A stretch of DNA of 64,000 nt from Deroplatys truncata (GCA_030765065.1 CM060977.1:92335795-92399794); one strand, 5' to 3'. Positions 20,111 to 32,275 are shown, counted from the stretch's first letter. Made by a program: numbers and translations. The notes: generated by a model from the sequence alone, not told the origin.

Positions 20111-21600
20111 TAGTAATAATAGCTAGCCGGAGGACAATGAACCAAAACATTCAAAGTAGTAAAACAATAACAGGCGCTCAGCAATAAGATAACACGAAGT
20201 GACCGCGACAAAATTGGCTCCCATACGGGTGCAGATAAACATGAAGCATCTTCCAACCACAAACGAATATTCTACTTCACTGTGAACATAAAACAGGACA
20301 CAACTGCATATGAGAAAAGGTAAACGACACACACACCTCCTGCCTATAGATACATACTCCACATTTGAAGGCTAGTACAATGCTTCCCAAAGTTGCGGTG
20401 ACTGCATAATTGTAAACGAGTGTACATATATTAATTCAGCCAAGGAAAAACGAAGACTGATTGTAAATGTTTTGCACAATTAAGCACACCACATGTACAA
20501 TAATGTATATAAACGTTTAGATTGCTCGACTAGAAAGAGTTTTTTTATTAATCTTTATTTAAGATCGCTTAAACTTAAGGTCATATCGAAAGTATGTAAA
20601 CAAATAACAACAGATAACAACAGATAGTCATGTTTACAACATTGGTGAACATTAGTAACCGTATTGGAAGATATTTTGTAAAATAATTACAGCATGGTTA
20701 CCATTATTACAAGTTTACAAACTTAATGACAGAAGTAAAACATGACTAGGACATTTATAAACATAACCTCATCTTTGTGATATTGCAGTTCTGTGTAATA
20801 ATTTGCTTATATTTGTTTACAGAGTTCAACAATGTTACAAAATACAATAATCTTATTACAATATACATGTTTTCCAAGACTTTCTATTACCTCACGGGGA
20901 GCGCTGGCATACGCTGATGACATTTCTTACATACTTCTATGATTGTTTGAAGTTGTGACTGCGTGTCGGGCGCTGCAGATAGGAGGAGAAATTTTATTAC
21001 GTAAGTAGTTGTGGGCAAGTTTCGTGTGTCCTTGAAAACTTAGAAACCTTGTAACAAACACTCAAGGAGAGAAATAAAGACTTGGGAAAAATCTGCATTA
21101 CGCAAATTTAGTGCGACGCATGCCTTAGCAACAAGCTGCTTCACCTCACATTGCGTAAATAGCTAAAATATAAAAATACGGAACAAAGGTTTTACATTGG
21201 AATACATTCTAATCGCAGCTCTTTAATGCTTGTATTAACAATTTTTTATAATCTCTGAACGTTAGCAAATTTAAACGAACTCTATAGGCATTTTACTCAA
21301 TTTTGAACACTAAGAATTTAAATGAACTACGTATTGGGCTATTTAAATGGACTCTAAATACAGATATCAAAATGTAAACCTTTCCAATAGATAAACAAAT
21401 ACGAGCCGTTTATCTTGTGTTGATCCGCCTACCCATTTATTCAATAGTCACAAAATGCAACGCAAACCCAAGCAAGAGCCAGAGTCAAGACAGCTCAAGA
21501 TAAATTTCGGCGACTACGCCATTACAAGAAACTTGCCCGAAATCCGTACTCTTCAGCGGTAGCGAAAAAATACGACTACTCGAAGTGACCCCAATGCGGC
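20111..21600. other. unassigned stretch with possible LINE fragment
   Basis: Mostly AT-rich. Near 20909-20945 a plus frame reads RGALAYADDIS, resembling the YADD active-site motif of LINE reverse transcriptases, but stops follow at once. No other domain is seen. Confidence 0.3.
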
Positions 21601-21630
21601 TGAAGCTGAAGATGCGACAGTAAATGAATG

Positions 21631-21654
21631 AATAAACAAACAAACAAACAAACA

Positions 21655-21686
<32 letters not shown>
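21631..21686 (+). repeat. compound (AAAC)n-(TA)n microsatellite
   Basis: About seven CAAA units followed by about 13 TA units. Confidence 0.95.
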
Positions 21687-22199
21687 AGTAACGTTCTGAA
21701 AGTATGCCGTCCTGGTAACTTATTTCTTACACCTGAACATGTTTTCCAAATTCCTATATTTATTAATCAGTAAATAAAATACATCCAAAACCAGCAACAT
21801 TATTCAGATATCTTAAAACTATAAAATAAAAAAATATATATAAAATATAAGATAACAGAAAACTACACCAAAACTCTAGTCCAATTACCTACAAACAAAA
21901 CAACACAACACAGTACTGCTAAACTAAAAGCAAAGCAATCTAGCATACTAGGTGGCCCAACAGAGTTGCAGAATTCAACGGGGCAATTCCAAGTAAACAC
22001 AGGTCAGTGGGGAACTGGCGAGTTAGCGTGAGTGACCTTGGTTTTTTTTTCTTTCTTTTAAGTCCTATTTATTTCCCGCTTTTACTTACAATGGTCTTAT
22101 GGGCGACCTTCCCTTTCGAACATATTATTTGCTATAGCCAACGATATTAACTCTTACTCGCTTGTTTTTGGGTTTCTAGTAAACTATGGGCTTTAATCA

Positions 22200-22356
22200 A
22201 CAGATTCACACATACACACATACACACTCTCACTCATAATTCCAGACCCTGGGGAGGATAAGGAATAATCTCGGCTAGAGAAAACTTACCACCGAAAATC
22301 GAATCCGCAAACCCTCGCACAGCAGGCAGGTGCTATACCGACCGAGCTACGGGACC
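22200..22356 (-). repeat. tRNA-derived SINE-like fragment inside the Sailor left arm
   Basis: On the minus strand: A box GTAGCTCGGTCGGTATAGC (22333-22351) and a degraded B box GGATTCGATTTTCGG (22295-22309), followed by ~100 bp and a GTGTATG-type run. A functional tRNA is unlikely because no closing acceptor stem is seen. Confidence 0.55.
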
Positions 22357-22848
22357 AGTAAGATTTCTTCTACCCTCTTGTTTATCAGTAAAGGCAATGA
22401 TCGGATCGCGCTCATTGAGAGGCCCTTGCATTAGAGTGAACTGTCCGCGATGATAGACAAAAACACACCGAAAATGTCTTAGAATATTTTCCACGTCAGT
22501 TATGCAGGCTTTATTTTCAAGGAAATAAGCTTACTTTTAAGACTGACAAATAATTAAAATGTCTTTATTGAACCTATCCGTATCCTCTATAGCTATTTTT
22601 AAAATTGTGTTTACGCTGCTCTTGTTTAACATTACTGACTATAAGCAACAAATATGACATCACGCAGTGTTTCACTACCATTTTCTCGCTTGCTATTATA
22701 AATATTAATTATTATTATTATGATGATGATCATCATCATCTAAGGGCACTGCTATGCGGACTTCCCTCGTTGAATAGGTGTTCGAAATTTTGGCCCGTTC
22801 AGTGATACTAAGTTCCAACCATCTCTTTATGGACATTTCTGAGAGTCG

Positions 22849-23152
22849 CTAGTAGTAGTAATAGTAGTAGTAATAGTAGTAGTAATAGTAGTAATAGTAA
22901 TAGTAGTAATAGTAATAATAGTAATAGTAATAGTAGTAGTACTAGTTGTAGTAGTACTAGCAGTAGTAGCACTAGTAGTAGTAGTAGTACTACTAGTAGT
23001 AGTAGCACTAGTAGTAGTAGTAGTACAACTAGTAGTATCACTAGTAGTAGTAGTAGTATTATTAGTAGTAGTAGTACTAGTAATAGTAGTAGTACTAGTA
23101 GTAGTACTAGTAGTAGTACTAGTAGTAGTAGTACTAGTAGTAGTAGTAGTAC

Positions 23153-23184
<32 letters not shown>

Positions 23185-23203
23185 CTAGTAGTAGTAGTAA
23201 TAC

Positions 23204-23237
<34 letters not shown>
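22849..23237 (+). repeat. (TAG)n trinucleotide array, ~390 bp
   Basis: Mostly TAG units with TAA and TAC variants; many ACTAGT palindromes arise where TAC meets TAG. It lies within the split left TIR of the Sailor element. The equivalent part of the right TIR contains only a short TAGTAGTG seed near 25090. Confidence 0.95.
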
Positions 23238-23238
<1 letters not shown>

Positions 23239-23576
23239 TACTACTGCTAGTGTTGTTGCTATACTGTGTGAGGTTTAACTTGGCAGGTTTTCTACCGTCT
23301 TTGTCTCACACAGAGTGCTGTCCTTGTCTAGCACAGGGGGTGGAACAGCAACCACTTCTTTCTTGCGATTTGTGGAAATTCCAGACCCGCAGAAGCTCGC
23401 ATCCCTCCCGCTTCTATTGTATGCTAACTAATCTTACAGTGGCGTATGAGCTGTGGAACTGTGAGTTTGGTGTTTTGTGGTTTTACACGATACGCAAGAT
23501 GTTTTCAGTGTTACAGCATATGGATATAATGTTGAATTATTTTCTAGTAGTTTTGGCTGTATTTGTATTGCTTCAA

Positions 23577-25022
23577 ATTGGGTCTCGAGGGAAAGTTCTA
23601 AAATCAGATGGTAGGAAAATGGTAGTCAAAGTTCACAGTTTCTTCAGTGATGAATGTGACGCGTTGAAATGTGGAAAGCCGACTATTTCAGTGACTAGTA
23701 TAGTTGAGAGAACTGCTGCTGCTACAGGTATTTCTGCTCGTTCCGTCCAGCGAATTTTAAAAGAACACAAAAATACTGAAGCTAGTGGCGGTAGATTGCA
23801 AACTCCAGGCAAGAAGCGCTCGAATAGGAGATCGCAAAAAACAGAAACAGACTCATTCACGACAGCTGCTATTAAGCGAACAATCTATTCGCTATATCGT
23901 ACGGACTTTCTGCCTAGTTTGCAGGACATTTATGAGGCTTTAAAAGTTCAAGACTTACTGAAAGGATGCGTGTGGTCGGTAAGAAAAATTCTTAGAAAGC
24001 TTAATTTCAGTTATAGCAAAAATTCGCAAGGAAGACGATTTTAATGGAACGAATGGATATTGTTTCCAAACGATTTCAGTTTTTAAGACGAACGAAGGAA
24101 CTGAGGGCTACTGGTAGGTCTATAGTGTACCTTGACGAAACGTGGGTAAATATAAACCATACGAGAAATAAGGTGTGGAAGTGTGACGGTGATGAAAATG
24201 ATTTCCCTCTTAAAACACAATAGGCAAAGGACAGCGATTTATAGTTGTACATGCTGGATGTTCAACAGGGTTCATTCCTAATGCCTTGCTAACTTTTAAG
24301 TCTCAAAATCCAGTAAAGACTACCATGAAGAAATGGATAACGTTTTCAAGGATTGGTTTGTTAATAAACTGCTACTTAACATTCCTTCTAATAGTGTCAT
24401 CGTTATGGACAATGCCCCTTATCATTCCATAGAGATTAATAAAGCACCCACTTCATCTTCACTCAAATCCCATATGCAGGAATGGCTCCGTAATAGAAAT
24501 ATTGAGTTTGATCCCCGAGCGACAAAACCAGTGCTATATGAGCTAATTAAATTGAAAAAAGACAATTTCAAAGTTTATGAAATAGATACAATCGCAGAAA
24601 TGCATGGACATACCATAGTACGGTTGCCACCTTATCACTGTGATTTTAACGCTATAGAACTTATATGGGCGCAAGTCAAGAACGATGTTGCCAAACATAA
24701 TATTTCATTTAAAAGTGGTGATGTAAAAGCGTTGTTTGATAATGCGATTACAAAAGTGACTCCAGACAACTGGAAAAGGGCGTGTGAGCATGTACAAAGC
24801 ACTGAACAGTTTTACTGGGAGAAATACGGTCTGGTAGATGAAATTACGGACAGATTAGTCATAAATTTAGAAGAATCGGAATCGGAAGATGAGTACGAAT
24901 ATTCGTTTGATGTCTCTGATGGTGAATCGGAGAATGAACAACAACCGGTCGGAGAGGAGGAGGGGCATCCCGCCACTGATGCTTGTTTGGCTGGTGTATC
25001 TGCTTTGCCTGCGTCACCATAG
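23577..25022 (+). pseudogene. Sailor-like transposase (DDE), frameshifted
   Basis: The product would bind the terminal repeats and catalyse cut-and-paste transposition in the nucleus. The N-terminal part (SRGKVLKSDGRKMVVKV onward) includes a helix-turn-helix-like region (TGISARSVQRILKE). The catalytic part has YLDETWVN (first D), VIVMDNAPYHS (second D) and NAIELIW (E). I count 82 residues between the second D and the E, the hallmark of the DD82E/Sailor group. The C-terminus is acidic (EESESEDEYE). The frame is broken near 24044 (stop overlapping the next frame), near 24215 and near 24303, so it is inactive. The start is inferred from where similarity begins; frames upstream are fused TIR sequence. 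Confidence 0.85.
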
Positions 25023-25200
25023 AGCGAGAGCGAGATGGTGAGTATTCCTTTCTCTGTCTAAAAGGGACACGACAACTTAAACCTCACGGATAGTAGTGGG
25101 TCACTGACCTGTGTTTACTTGGAACCGCCCCGCTGAGTTCTCTCATTACACGAAGGGATATCTACACACATCAAATACGACGCAGTTGGGCTACCTGATA

Positions 25201-26185
25201 TAACAAACTTAACCTTAAGTACAAACTTTATTTAACCTTTTACTTTACCGGTAACCGATAAACCAGGTGCAGGTATACACCATCTAAAATTCTTTTATTA
25301 TAAATTATTTTCTTCTATTAATCGATTACTTTAAAAATTTTCAAAATTAGAATTTTGAATTTCAAATTCTAAAAACATTAATTCAGATATATTTAAGTTT
25401 TAAAAAAGGTTTATTATTTTAATTATCATAATTTTAATTATTTACATATTAATTCAATTATTTTTATTTATTCAATACATTTGAACAAATATATTTATTC
25501 AAATGTATTAATTTTATCTGTAGAATTTATACTACAATGTTTTAATATTTAATAATCACACTTAGGTCGTTTTAAATAATATTTATGTAATTAAATTTAT
25601 TTAATTCCATTTGATTAATATCCTATAAATTACATAATGTTTAAACAATTTAATTACATTTTATTAATTTATTTTAATATGTTTTTGTATATTTATAATA
25701 TGTATTCTATTTATTATTTGTTTATTCATTTTTAATCTTTCTTTACAATTTTTATTCATTTATTTTTTACTTAAATACTAATTTATTATTTATTAAGACT
25801 TTAATTGTATTTATTATTTGTTATTCCTTGTAAATAATTTATCCAGACAATTTTATACCTTTTCACTTAATACTCCTAATTTTTCATTCTTCTTTCTTCT
25901 TTTATACCACCTCACAGTTCACCTCACACTAATTTCGTTTCACTTATTATAATCAAATTTGATTACTGGCTCACTAACTAGTTTATCCTTTGGGACATTT
26001 TTTTTAAAATCACAACATAAAACACGGTTAAAGATTGCATTTCACATAAAAACCACAGAAGACGCAACAGTGAAATGCCAGCGGTGAAGATAAGAATACA
26101 CTAAAATTACAGGCGCACTGTTCACGGAGAAAATGTGAATTATTAATTATATGTCCGATAACTAGATTTGCCGACGTATTACCGA
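25201..26185. other. Extremely AT-rich stretch
   Basis: About 25240-25980 is almost entirely A+T with TTTATT/AATTAA motifs on both strands. No gene is seen. Confidence 0.6.
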
Positions 26186-26187
26186 AG

Positions 26188-26462
26188 AATACCGAGCGAG
26201 GTGGTGCCGCAGTAATGAGGCATTCGGGAGGTCCTGGGTTCGATCCCCGGTGGCCGCCCGCTCTGACCATGATTTTTCGTGGGTTTTCCCTGGATGACAT
26301 AGGGAGGCGAATGCCGGAGTGGTGTATTTCAACACGGATTTCCTCTCTGCCCCATTTACTCTCATTTCATTTTCCTTTCAGGTTTCATGTTGACTCCGGG
26401 GCTGTGGTTTCGTCGGTGTCGGGCAGATGGCGCAGAAGGGTCTAATTTGGTACTTATTCTGA
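26188..26462 (+). repeat. SINE B copy, 3' truncated
   Basis: Clear tRNA-like head: ACCGAGCGAGGTGGTGCC (A box region) and GGTCCTGGGTTCGATCCCCG (B box), then CGTGGGTTTTCCCTGG and GACTCCGGGGCTGTGG. It stops at a poly-C run (26463-26475). Confidence 0.88.
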
Positions 26463-26639
26463 CCCCCCCCCCCCCGGTAGGCTCCGAGCGACCCTCCGTG
26501 GCCGATTGGTCAACGACCTGCTGCCGTTCCCTCCGTTAACTACTCTCATCCTATAACCGAGGAAGTCTAAACAGAGATATGAAATGGTACATATTGGATT
26601 GTGTGAGTGGTTGGAAGAATAGGGTACTGATATTAATGA

Positions 26640-27090
26640 GAAGTAAATTAACGTCTCCAAGAAGTTTGCGGTGATTGATAGGCTACAAGTATTTGAAAAT
26701 AAATGTATTGTGATGATTATACTACTGAACCATTTAGCTAGAGGGGAGGGCATGGGACGTTGTGGGTGGAAGATAACTCAGGGACGACTACGGGATAAGG
26801 ACGGACACAATACAATGTGGCTAAAATGTTACCTAACTTTCAATGTCAAATAGCGCGGGGCTGGGGAAGGGAGGCCTATTTAGGCAACTGTACGCGAGAG
26901 GAAATAAGTGGTTTGGCGTGGCTAAGATTGGGCGTCTGGAAAGGCAACAAATTAACTGATGACACCGGAGTGAGAATATGTCCACTCTGTGGTGAATGAT
27001 ATTCTGGCTCAGTGCAGAGAAACGGAATTACTAAGAAAACAATATTTACCACCACAGTTTCTGGAGTCCAATAGGGGGGAGGCATGTTGG
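26640..27090 (+). pseudogene. LINE ORF2 C-terminal fragment with zinc-knuckle motif
   Basis: Frames in pieces read EEISGLAWLRLGVWKGNKL, then ICPLCGE and, after a frameshift, DILAQCRETELLRKQYLP. The layout AWLRLGVW...CPLCGE...C matches the C-terminal part of the LINE at 57277-57762 (AWVRAGVW...CPICGE...C). Several frameshifts are present and the copy is non-functional. Confidence 0.6.
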
Positions 27091-27120
27091 ACGTGGGGTG
27101 TCATTAATATAGGCTCTTTT

Positions 27121-27260
27121 ACTTTCTCTACTACATATAGTAAGTAGGGAAAGTATTGCACCGCACCCAAAAATTCGATGTTGAGATTTTACCGGAAATG
27201 CATGTTTTGAAGCCCCTGAATTTGAAAGGGGATATACCACACATATACATATACACATAG
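27121..27260 (+). repeat. repeat D 5' fragment
   Basis: Begins TTTACTTTCTCTACTACATA with GTAAGTAGGGAAAGTATTGC, CACCCAAAAATTCGATG and ATGCATGTTTTGAAGCCCC. Truncated. Confidence 0.85.
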
Positions 27261-27537
27261 ACATATAAATCAATATTAAACAAGGATTGTACATAATATA
27301 ATTCACCAATAAATATGTTAGGATAGTTAACAACCATGAATTATACAACAACAGATTCTAACTTAGATAAGTAAGGAATAGGCGCGCTAGTTAATTCTAG
27401 GTAAAAGATAATTCTAGGTAGAGCCCACCTTTCACCAAGTTAATGAACAGGGAACTGGTAGCAGTAAGGAGAAATAGAAAGAGACGGATAGAAAAAGGAA
27501 AGAGACAGAGATATTGAATGCGCTTCGCTCGGACGCG

Positions 27538-27800
27538 TAGTCGTCCTCCGTGGACTAGTGGTACCGTGCTAGCCTCTAGTTACCAAGGTCGCGGGTCCAA
27601 ACCCGGCGGAGAGCGATGGAGGGCACGGCTTCCTTCGGAAGGGAAGTAAAGCCTGTGGTCCCGTGTCGTAGATTTACGGCACGTAAAAGAACCTCAAGCC
27701 TGATAAAGAGGCCTCTGAGCAAAATTACCGGTGTTTCACGCCCAATATAGAATGGGACGCTAAAAACCATAGTAGTTAAAGAGTGTCCATAACTAAAAAA
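27538..27800 (+). repeat. SINE C copy with a small internal deletion
   Basis: Starts TAGTCGTCCTCCGTGGACTA; B box GGGTCCAAACCC. It lacks the ~35-bp segment between GCGATGGA and GGCTTCC present in other copies. The 3' end is the usual ACGCCCAATATAGAATGGGA and CCATAACTAAAAAAAC. Confidence 0.9.
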
Positions 27801-28309
27801 ACTCAATTTCAACTCGGACACGTATGCGAAATTTTTGGAACAGAATATTCTCATACATAATAAGGTAACGCAGTCAGAGGACCAATTAGAAATTTCGATA
27901 CATTTTGAGGCACGGAGGTAAGCGTCACTAGGCTTAGGTATAAAAAGGAGAAGAAAGTCCCAGATTTTCACTCTTAGAGAATCTCGTCGACACACAGTGC
28001 TACTCTCTGGACAACAAATGCACGTGTGTGCATTGGGGTTGGAAGAAGTGTGCAGTTAGTTTAAGCTCCTAATTTATTATGAGTGGGAATTGTTACAATG
28101 GGAAAAAACTATCCGCCCATAAATATTTATTGGATAATAAACCACATTTTAAGGGAAATGCAGTGTATTTTAATTTGCCTCACCTACGAAAACCCTGAGA
28201 CCCGTGAAATTAGCTAGATAGGTAATGATTAGGAATGGAGAATACAGGAGCCAACGAGCAGCAATAGCCGGAGACAAGAACGCTGCAGCAGCCAGAGGAA
28301 CAACACTTT

Positions 28310-28349
28310 CCCGCTACAAATCCAAATAAAGTATCTTGGAAACATGTCC

Positions 28350-28408
<59 letters not shown>

Positions 28409-29475
28409 ACTATGAACAGCAAACTCAAAAACGAAAAGTCGGGTAAGTACCAAACTTAGTATTTGTGTTCAGCATCTTTCAAGAACGGCGGCGCCGTGGC
28501 CGAGTGGTTAGACCGCTCGCCTCCCACCGAGGCGGACCGGGTTCACTCCCAGGGACCTGCATGTGGGATTTGTGGTGGACGAAGCGGCGTCTGGGCGGGT
28601 TTTCTCCGGGTTATCCGGTTTCCCCCGCCATTCATTCCACCAACTGCTCCATCATCACCTTTTCTTTCATCCATTTCACCAACATTTCGCTTCATCCACT
28701 TCCTTCATCCCATACCAGGCATCGGGCTGATCACCCATCCTGGATGTTCTGTCTGATCCATGAGTGTCTGCTCCTCGACGGGCCTCTGACCCCAGGCACT
28801 CGCTTGTAAGTCCTGGGGGGTGTAAGTCCTACATAAGAGGAGGGTAAACAGATAATGAATGAATCTTTCAAGAACGCAACATGAAGGTTTTCAATAAAAT
28901 CCCCCCCATCCCAACTATCCTTTAAATGGAACATTTTTTTGAAAATTTGGATTTTCTAAAAAATGACTAACTATTTTGATTAAAATACCATATATTAAAT
29001 ATTTACATGGCGAAGAACATGTTGAATTTTCTGGGAATAGTCTTTGAAGTCCTTTTTATTAGAAAGGAATTTTATATAGTCTTGTATAACTGGTAAACGT
29101 TAAGCGCTAGACGAAAACTGACTACAAAAATATAAATCTCTTTAAAACACAAACTTTATTTCAAATAATTTTTTTGTGGCGTAAGCCATTTCTGAGTCAT
29201 GCAAGTCCTTTGAACATTCAGTTTTTGTCCCAATTGCATGGAAACAGCATGACATTTTAGGAGCAGTAAATAGCGTCCAGTTCGTAAACATTTGACTCTC
29301 GCTCTTCTCTCTGTATCTATAACGAAATGTGTAATGCAGGTATTTCTGCAAACGTTTATTTGGATAAAAATGTAATAGATAGAAAAATAAACTTTATTAA
29401 GAATAGTTGGTCTTCCCATTAGTAAACGATAGGCGGCAGAAAAATCATGTGAACGATTTACTGATTTTTGCGGTA
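28310..29475 (+). repeat. repeat D2 copy carrying a (TG)n run and a SINE A
   Basis: D2 from AAATCCAAATAAAGTATC through the SINE A insertion (28488-28862), then AACATGAAGGTTTTC, CTGGGAATAGTC, AACTGGTAAACGTTAAGCG, TAGCGTCCAGTTCG and the end AATCATGTGAACG. The (TG)n tract at 28353-28404 sits where other D copies have shorter CA/TG runs. Confidence 0.88.
28488..28862 (+). repeat. SINE A, full-length copy with perfect 14-bp target duplication
   Basis: A box GTGGCCGAGTGGTTAGACC and B box CGGGTTCACTCCC form a tRNA-like RNA polymerase III promoter; a ~300-bp body follows, ending GTAAACAGATAATGAATG. It is flanked by ATCTTTCAAGAACG at 28474-28487 and 28863-28876. This is the best reference copy in the window. 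It would need a LINE reverse transcriptase for mobility. Confidence 0.95.
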
Positions 29476-30050
29476 TTTAGATTTATTTTGTTTTCACAGC
29501 AACAAGAACACGTGTAGGAATGTCAACTGACGATCCACACAAATGCATGCTTAAGTACTGAAAATTAGTTATATCGGGCAAGAAAACTGAAGAACATTGC
29601 ATCCACTCCCGACATATCCAAGAGGAATCTTTACATTGGATGCAGTGTTAGGGCGTATGCAACTTTGTGCATCTCCATGTTGGTGGTTGTAACTCAAGCC
29701 ACGTTAGGGAATAAACGTGGCTGTTACCGTTGAGGTCGTAATCCATCCTCTAGTTCCTTCCTTCGTATCAGGGAATTTTAAAGATTGATGTCCTATAGTG
29801 TTGACACATAACATCTTCCTGCTATTGCTTCCGTTCTTAAAAATTCTTTTTTTTCTAGAGCTATGGGAATCCATTGTATTGGTACAGGCGTGAACAGGTT
29901 GAAAATAACAATATATAATCTAGCACGTAATATGACATCAAGCATCGGGAAAGGTAAACGGTTATTATTTATTTTATAAAAAATTACATAACTCTAAGGA
30001 AATGCATACATAAAATTTAGCCAAAAATTCTGAAAAACAAAAAACTATAT
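29476..30050. other. unassigned stretch
   Basis: No domain or repeat family recognised. ATACAGGGTGGACCATTAAA near 30050 looks like the end of a DNA transposon seen widely in insects, but only one end is present. Confidence 0.35.
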
Positions 30051-30171
30051 ACAGGGTGGACCATTAAACCTGAGACTGTATAATACCTCCAAAACTAAGC
30101 GTTGTAGAAATAAATATCTTTAATAAAAGTTGCTTGATATTATGAGGGAAAGTAAATGCCATTAGTTGTTA

Positions 30172-32275
30172 AGGCAGTATTTTTAACACTTAAATGATTT
30201 CAGTCTAATTATATAATAAATAATATAATAACAGCCCACCTTAAAGCAATATGTGTATGTAACAATATATAAAAATCTGATGTGCTACACTCACATGACC
30301 GTCTCTACTCTTGTATAAACTATTTTTACAAACGTTTATTCTCCATATGCTTCATGTTTATCGAGATGTCAATCTTATTGCTAATTTTCTTATAGATGCA
30401 AGGGGAATATGGTAGGTTATAAGCGATAGTCAAGTCTTTTAAGCCCTGGTTGCTATGTGGCGCATTCCAATCTCTTTGCATGTCCAGGACATAAAAAAAT
30501 GAATAACGAATTTGAGAAAAAGTATAAGTATTGGAAAATTTAAGGGAATAACAAGCAATATCTCGAAAATGGTTCACTCTACAAGAAAATGTATACGACA
30601 TAAATTGTGTATTTTAACGCGATCTACATTTTTTGTGTAGTAAAAATTTGTCTATCTCTTATGGTTTACCAGTTATGCAAAAGTCATTCAAAATGAAGAA
30701 TACTTTTGGAGACATTCCCGGAAAATTCGAGATATACAATTCATTTGTCATGAAAATATCTTAAACATATGATATTTTAATCAAAATCGTTTGAGCCATT
30801 TTTGAGAAAATTAAAATTTTCGAAAAATGTTCCATGTAAAGGGTAGTCTGGGGTGGGGGGATTTCCTTGAAAACCTTCGTGTTGCATCTCTGGAAGATAC
30901 TGAACCCAAATACCAAGTTTGGTGTTTATCCGACTGTCGTTTCTGAGTTATGCTGTTAACAGACAGACACACAGACAGAGAGACGCACACACACAGACAC
31001 ACACACGGACATGTTTCCAAAAATGCTTTTTTTTGGATTCAGGGTGTCTCAAAACATGTATTTCCGGTGAATCTTGGCATCGAATTCTTGGGTGGAATAC
31101 AATAGTTCCCCTACTTACTATACGTAGTAGAGAAAGTAAAAAGTGTATATTACAGGCATTGTATATGTTTATATTATTTTATACATGTTCCATAATGTTA
31201 TATGAATGTATTACGTAATTTAATAATGTAGGAGCTGTGAGAATAATAGGTTAAAGGTTGCTAACAATGAGGTAGCGTTGAGGCAATAATGAGTAAGTGT
31301 TAATAATGCTACTAGTCATTATTGGAGCAACAATAATGTAAATTTTGAGACAGTTTATAAAATAGCCAATCAGCAAACAGAAAAAAGCTTAAGTTAAATA
31401 AAAGTATTCTATTGGATTAGGAATAGCCAATCAGAGACTTGAAATGCAGAAATTTACAAATTTAGGCGGTGGAAATCAAGTCAGTTGCTTGTAGACAGCG
31501 CTCATGACTGGACGCGTTGGATGTAGACAGTGTTCCTAACCGGACACGAGATGCGTCCTAGAGAAATTCAATACATATTTGTGTGAGACGAAAATAGTTT
31601 ACGTGTTAAACAGTGCAAGTAATTAATAAAATAATCTCACAGGTCTCTATATCAGTGAAGTGTTATTTACAGTGTGTCAAGGATTAATAAACGTAGTGAA
31701 GTAAAAATTATAATCTGTGCAAGCCTACATTCTTAGCCGCACTACTCCCTGCAAAGAAATCCATGTATCTAACAATAATACTGACGTAGCCGAGGAAAAC
31801 ATAAATATATAATATTTTAAGAAACAGTCAAATTACAAAGTTAATATTTTTAACCTTACGAAACGAAGGCTACCGGGTACCATACGTGCGGTTGCAACTA
31901 CTTCAAGTTCGGCTCCCCAACGGTTGAACTACAATACAACTCCTACTTCAAATTGGCTTTCCATACTGATTCAACAACCTACATCAAATTGGCTCCCAAA
32001 GCGTGGGGCAAAGAACGTAAATACAACAAAATAACTACTCCAAATAGACTCCCAAAGCGTGGGGACAAATAACAACGTAAAAATAACAATAACGAAACAA
32101 TACAACTTCATCGTGTTTTGTTTGGAGGACGTTATGATGGTCATTTTAGGGACAATTTAATTTTTTAAATTGGAACCTACAATTAGGGTAAATTTAAATT
32201 GAGCCTAAAATGGAACCTACATGTCCGCCCAAATAATACATTAAACATAATTCATAATATACATGAAACTCAAAC
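30172..32275 (+). repeat. LTR E plus leader, interrupted by repeat D1
   Basis: The LTR begins TAAGGCAGTATTTTTAACAC, is split by a D1 element (30276-31137), and resumes GTGTATATTACAGGCATTGT. Landmarks match 10203-10975 in order, including AATAGCCAATCAG boxes and GGATTAATAAACG. After about 31790 comes a leader with GGCTCCCAAAGCGTGGGG at about 31988 and a close variant at about 32046. No coding region is present. The mariner derivative abuts the right end. Confidence 0.65.
30276..31137 (-). mobile_element. repeat D1, complete copy with inferable empty site
   Basis: 862 bp from TCTGATGTGCTACACTCACA to TACGTAGTAGAGAAAGT (plus-strand reading), flanked by AAAAA at 30271-30275 and 31138-31142. The LTR at 10203-10975 has the unoccupied site ATATATAAAAAGTGTATACT with a single AAAAA, so the boundaries are well supported. 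No transposase or RT frame is inside; all frames are short. Confidence 0.88.

Larger units (their letters stand above)
21948..25198 (+). mobile_element. Sailor-type (DD82E) Tc1/mariner superfamily transposon
   Basis: A 3.25-kb element flanked by TA (21946-21947, 25199-25200). Termini are inverted: left CTAGGTGGCCCAAC, right (reverse complement) TCAGGTAGCCCAAC. An inner shared block, TTCCAAGTAAACACAGGTCA, appears in both. The inner part of the left TIR lies ~1.2 kb further in (about 23240-23305, TGTGAGGTTTAACTTGG) because of an insertion carrying a SINE-like unit and a long TAG array. The coding region holds a frameshifted transposase. Both ends look intact, so the copy might be cross-mobilised, though the split left TIR may prevent it. 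Confidence 0.85.

Noticed and set aside
22295..22352. Possible tRNA gene on the minus strand
   Set aside because: B box degraded and no closing acceptor stem; SINE-like.
22808..23041. Leucine-rich 77-codon minus frame
   Set aside because: Translation of the TAG microsatellite; purely repeat-derived.
28229..28453. His-Thr repeat protein on the minus strand
   Set aside because: A (TG)n microsatellite read in two frames.
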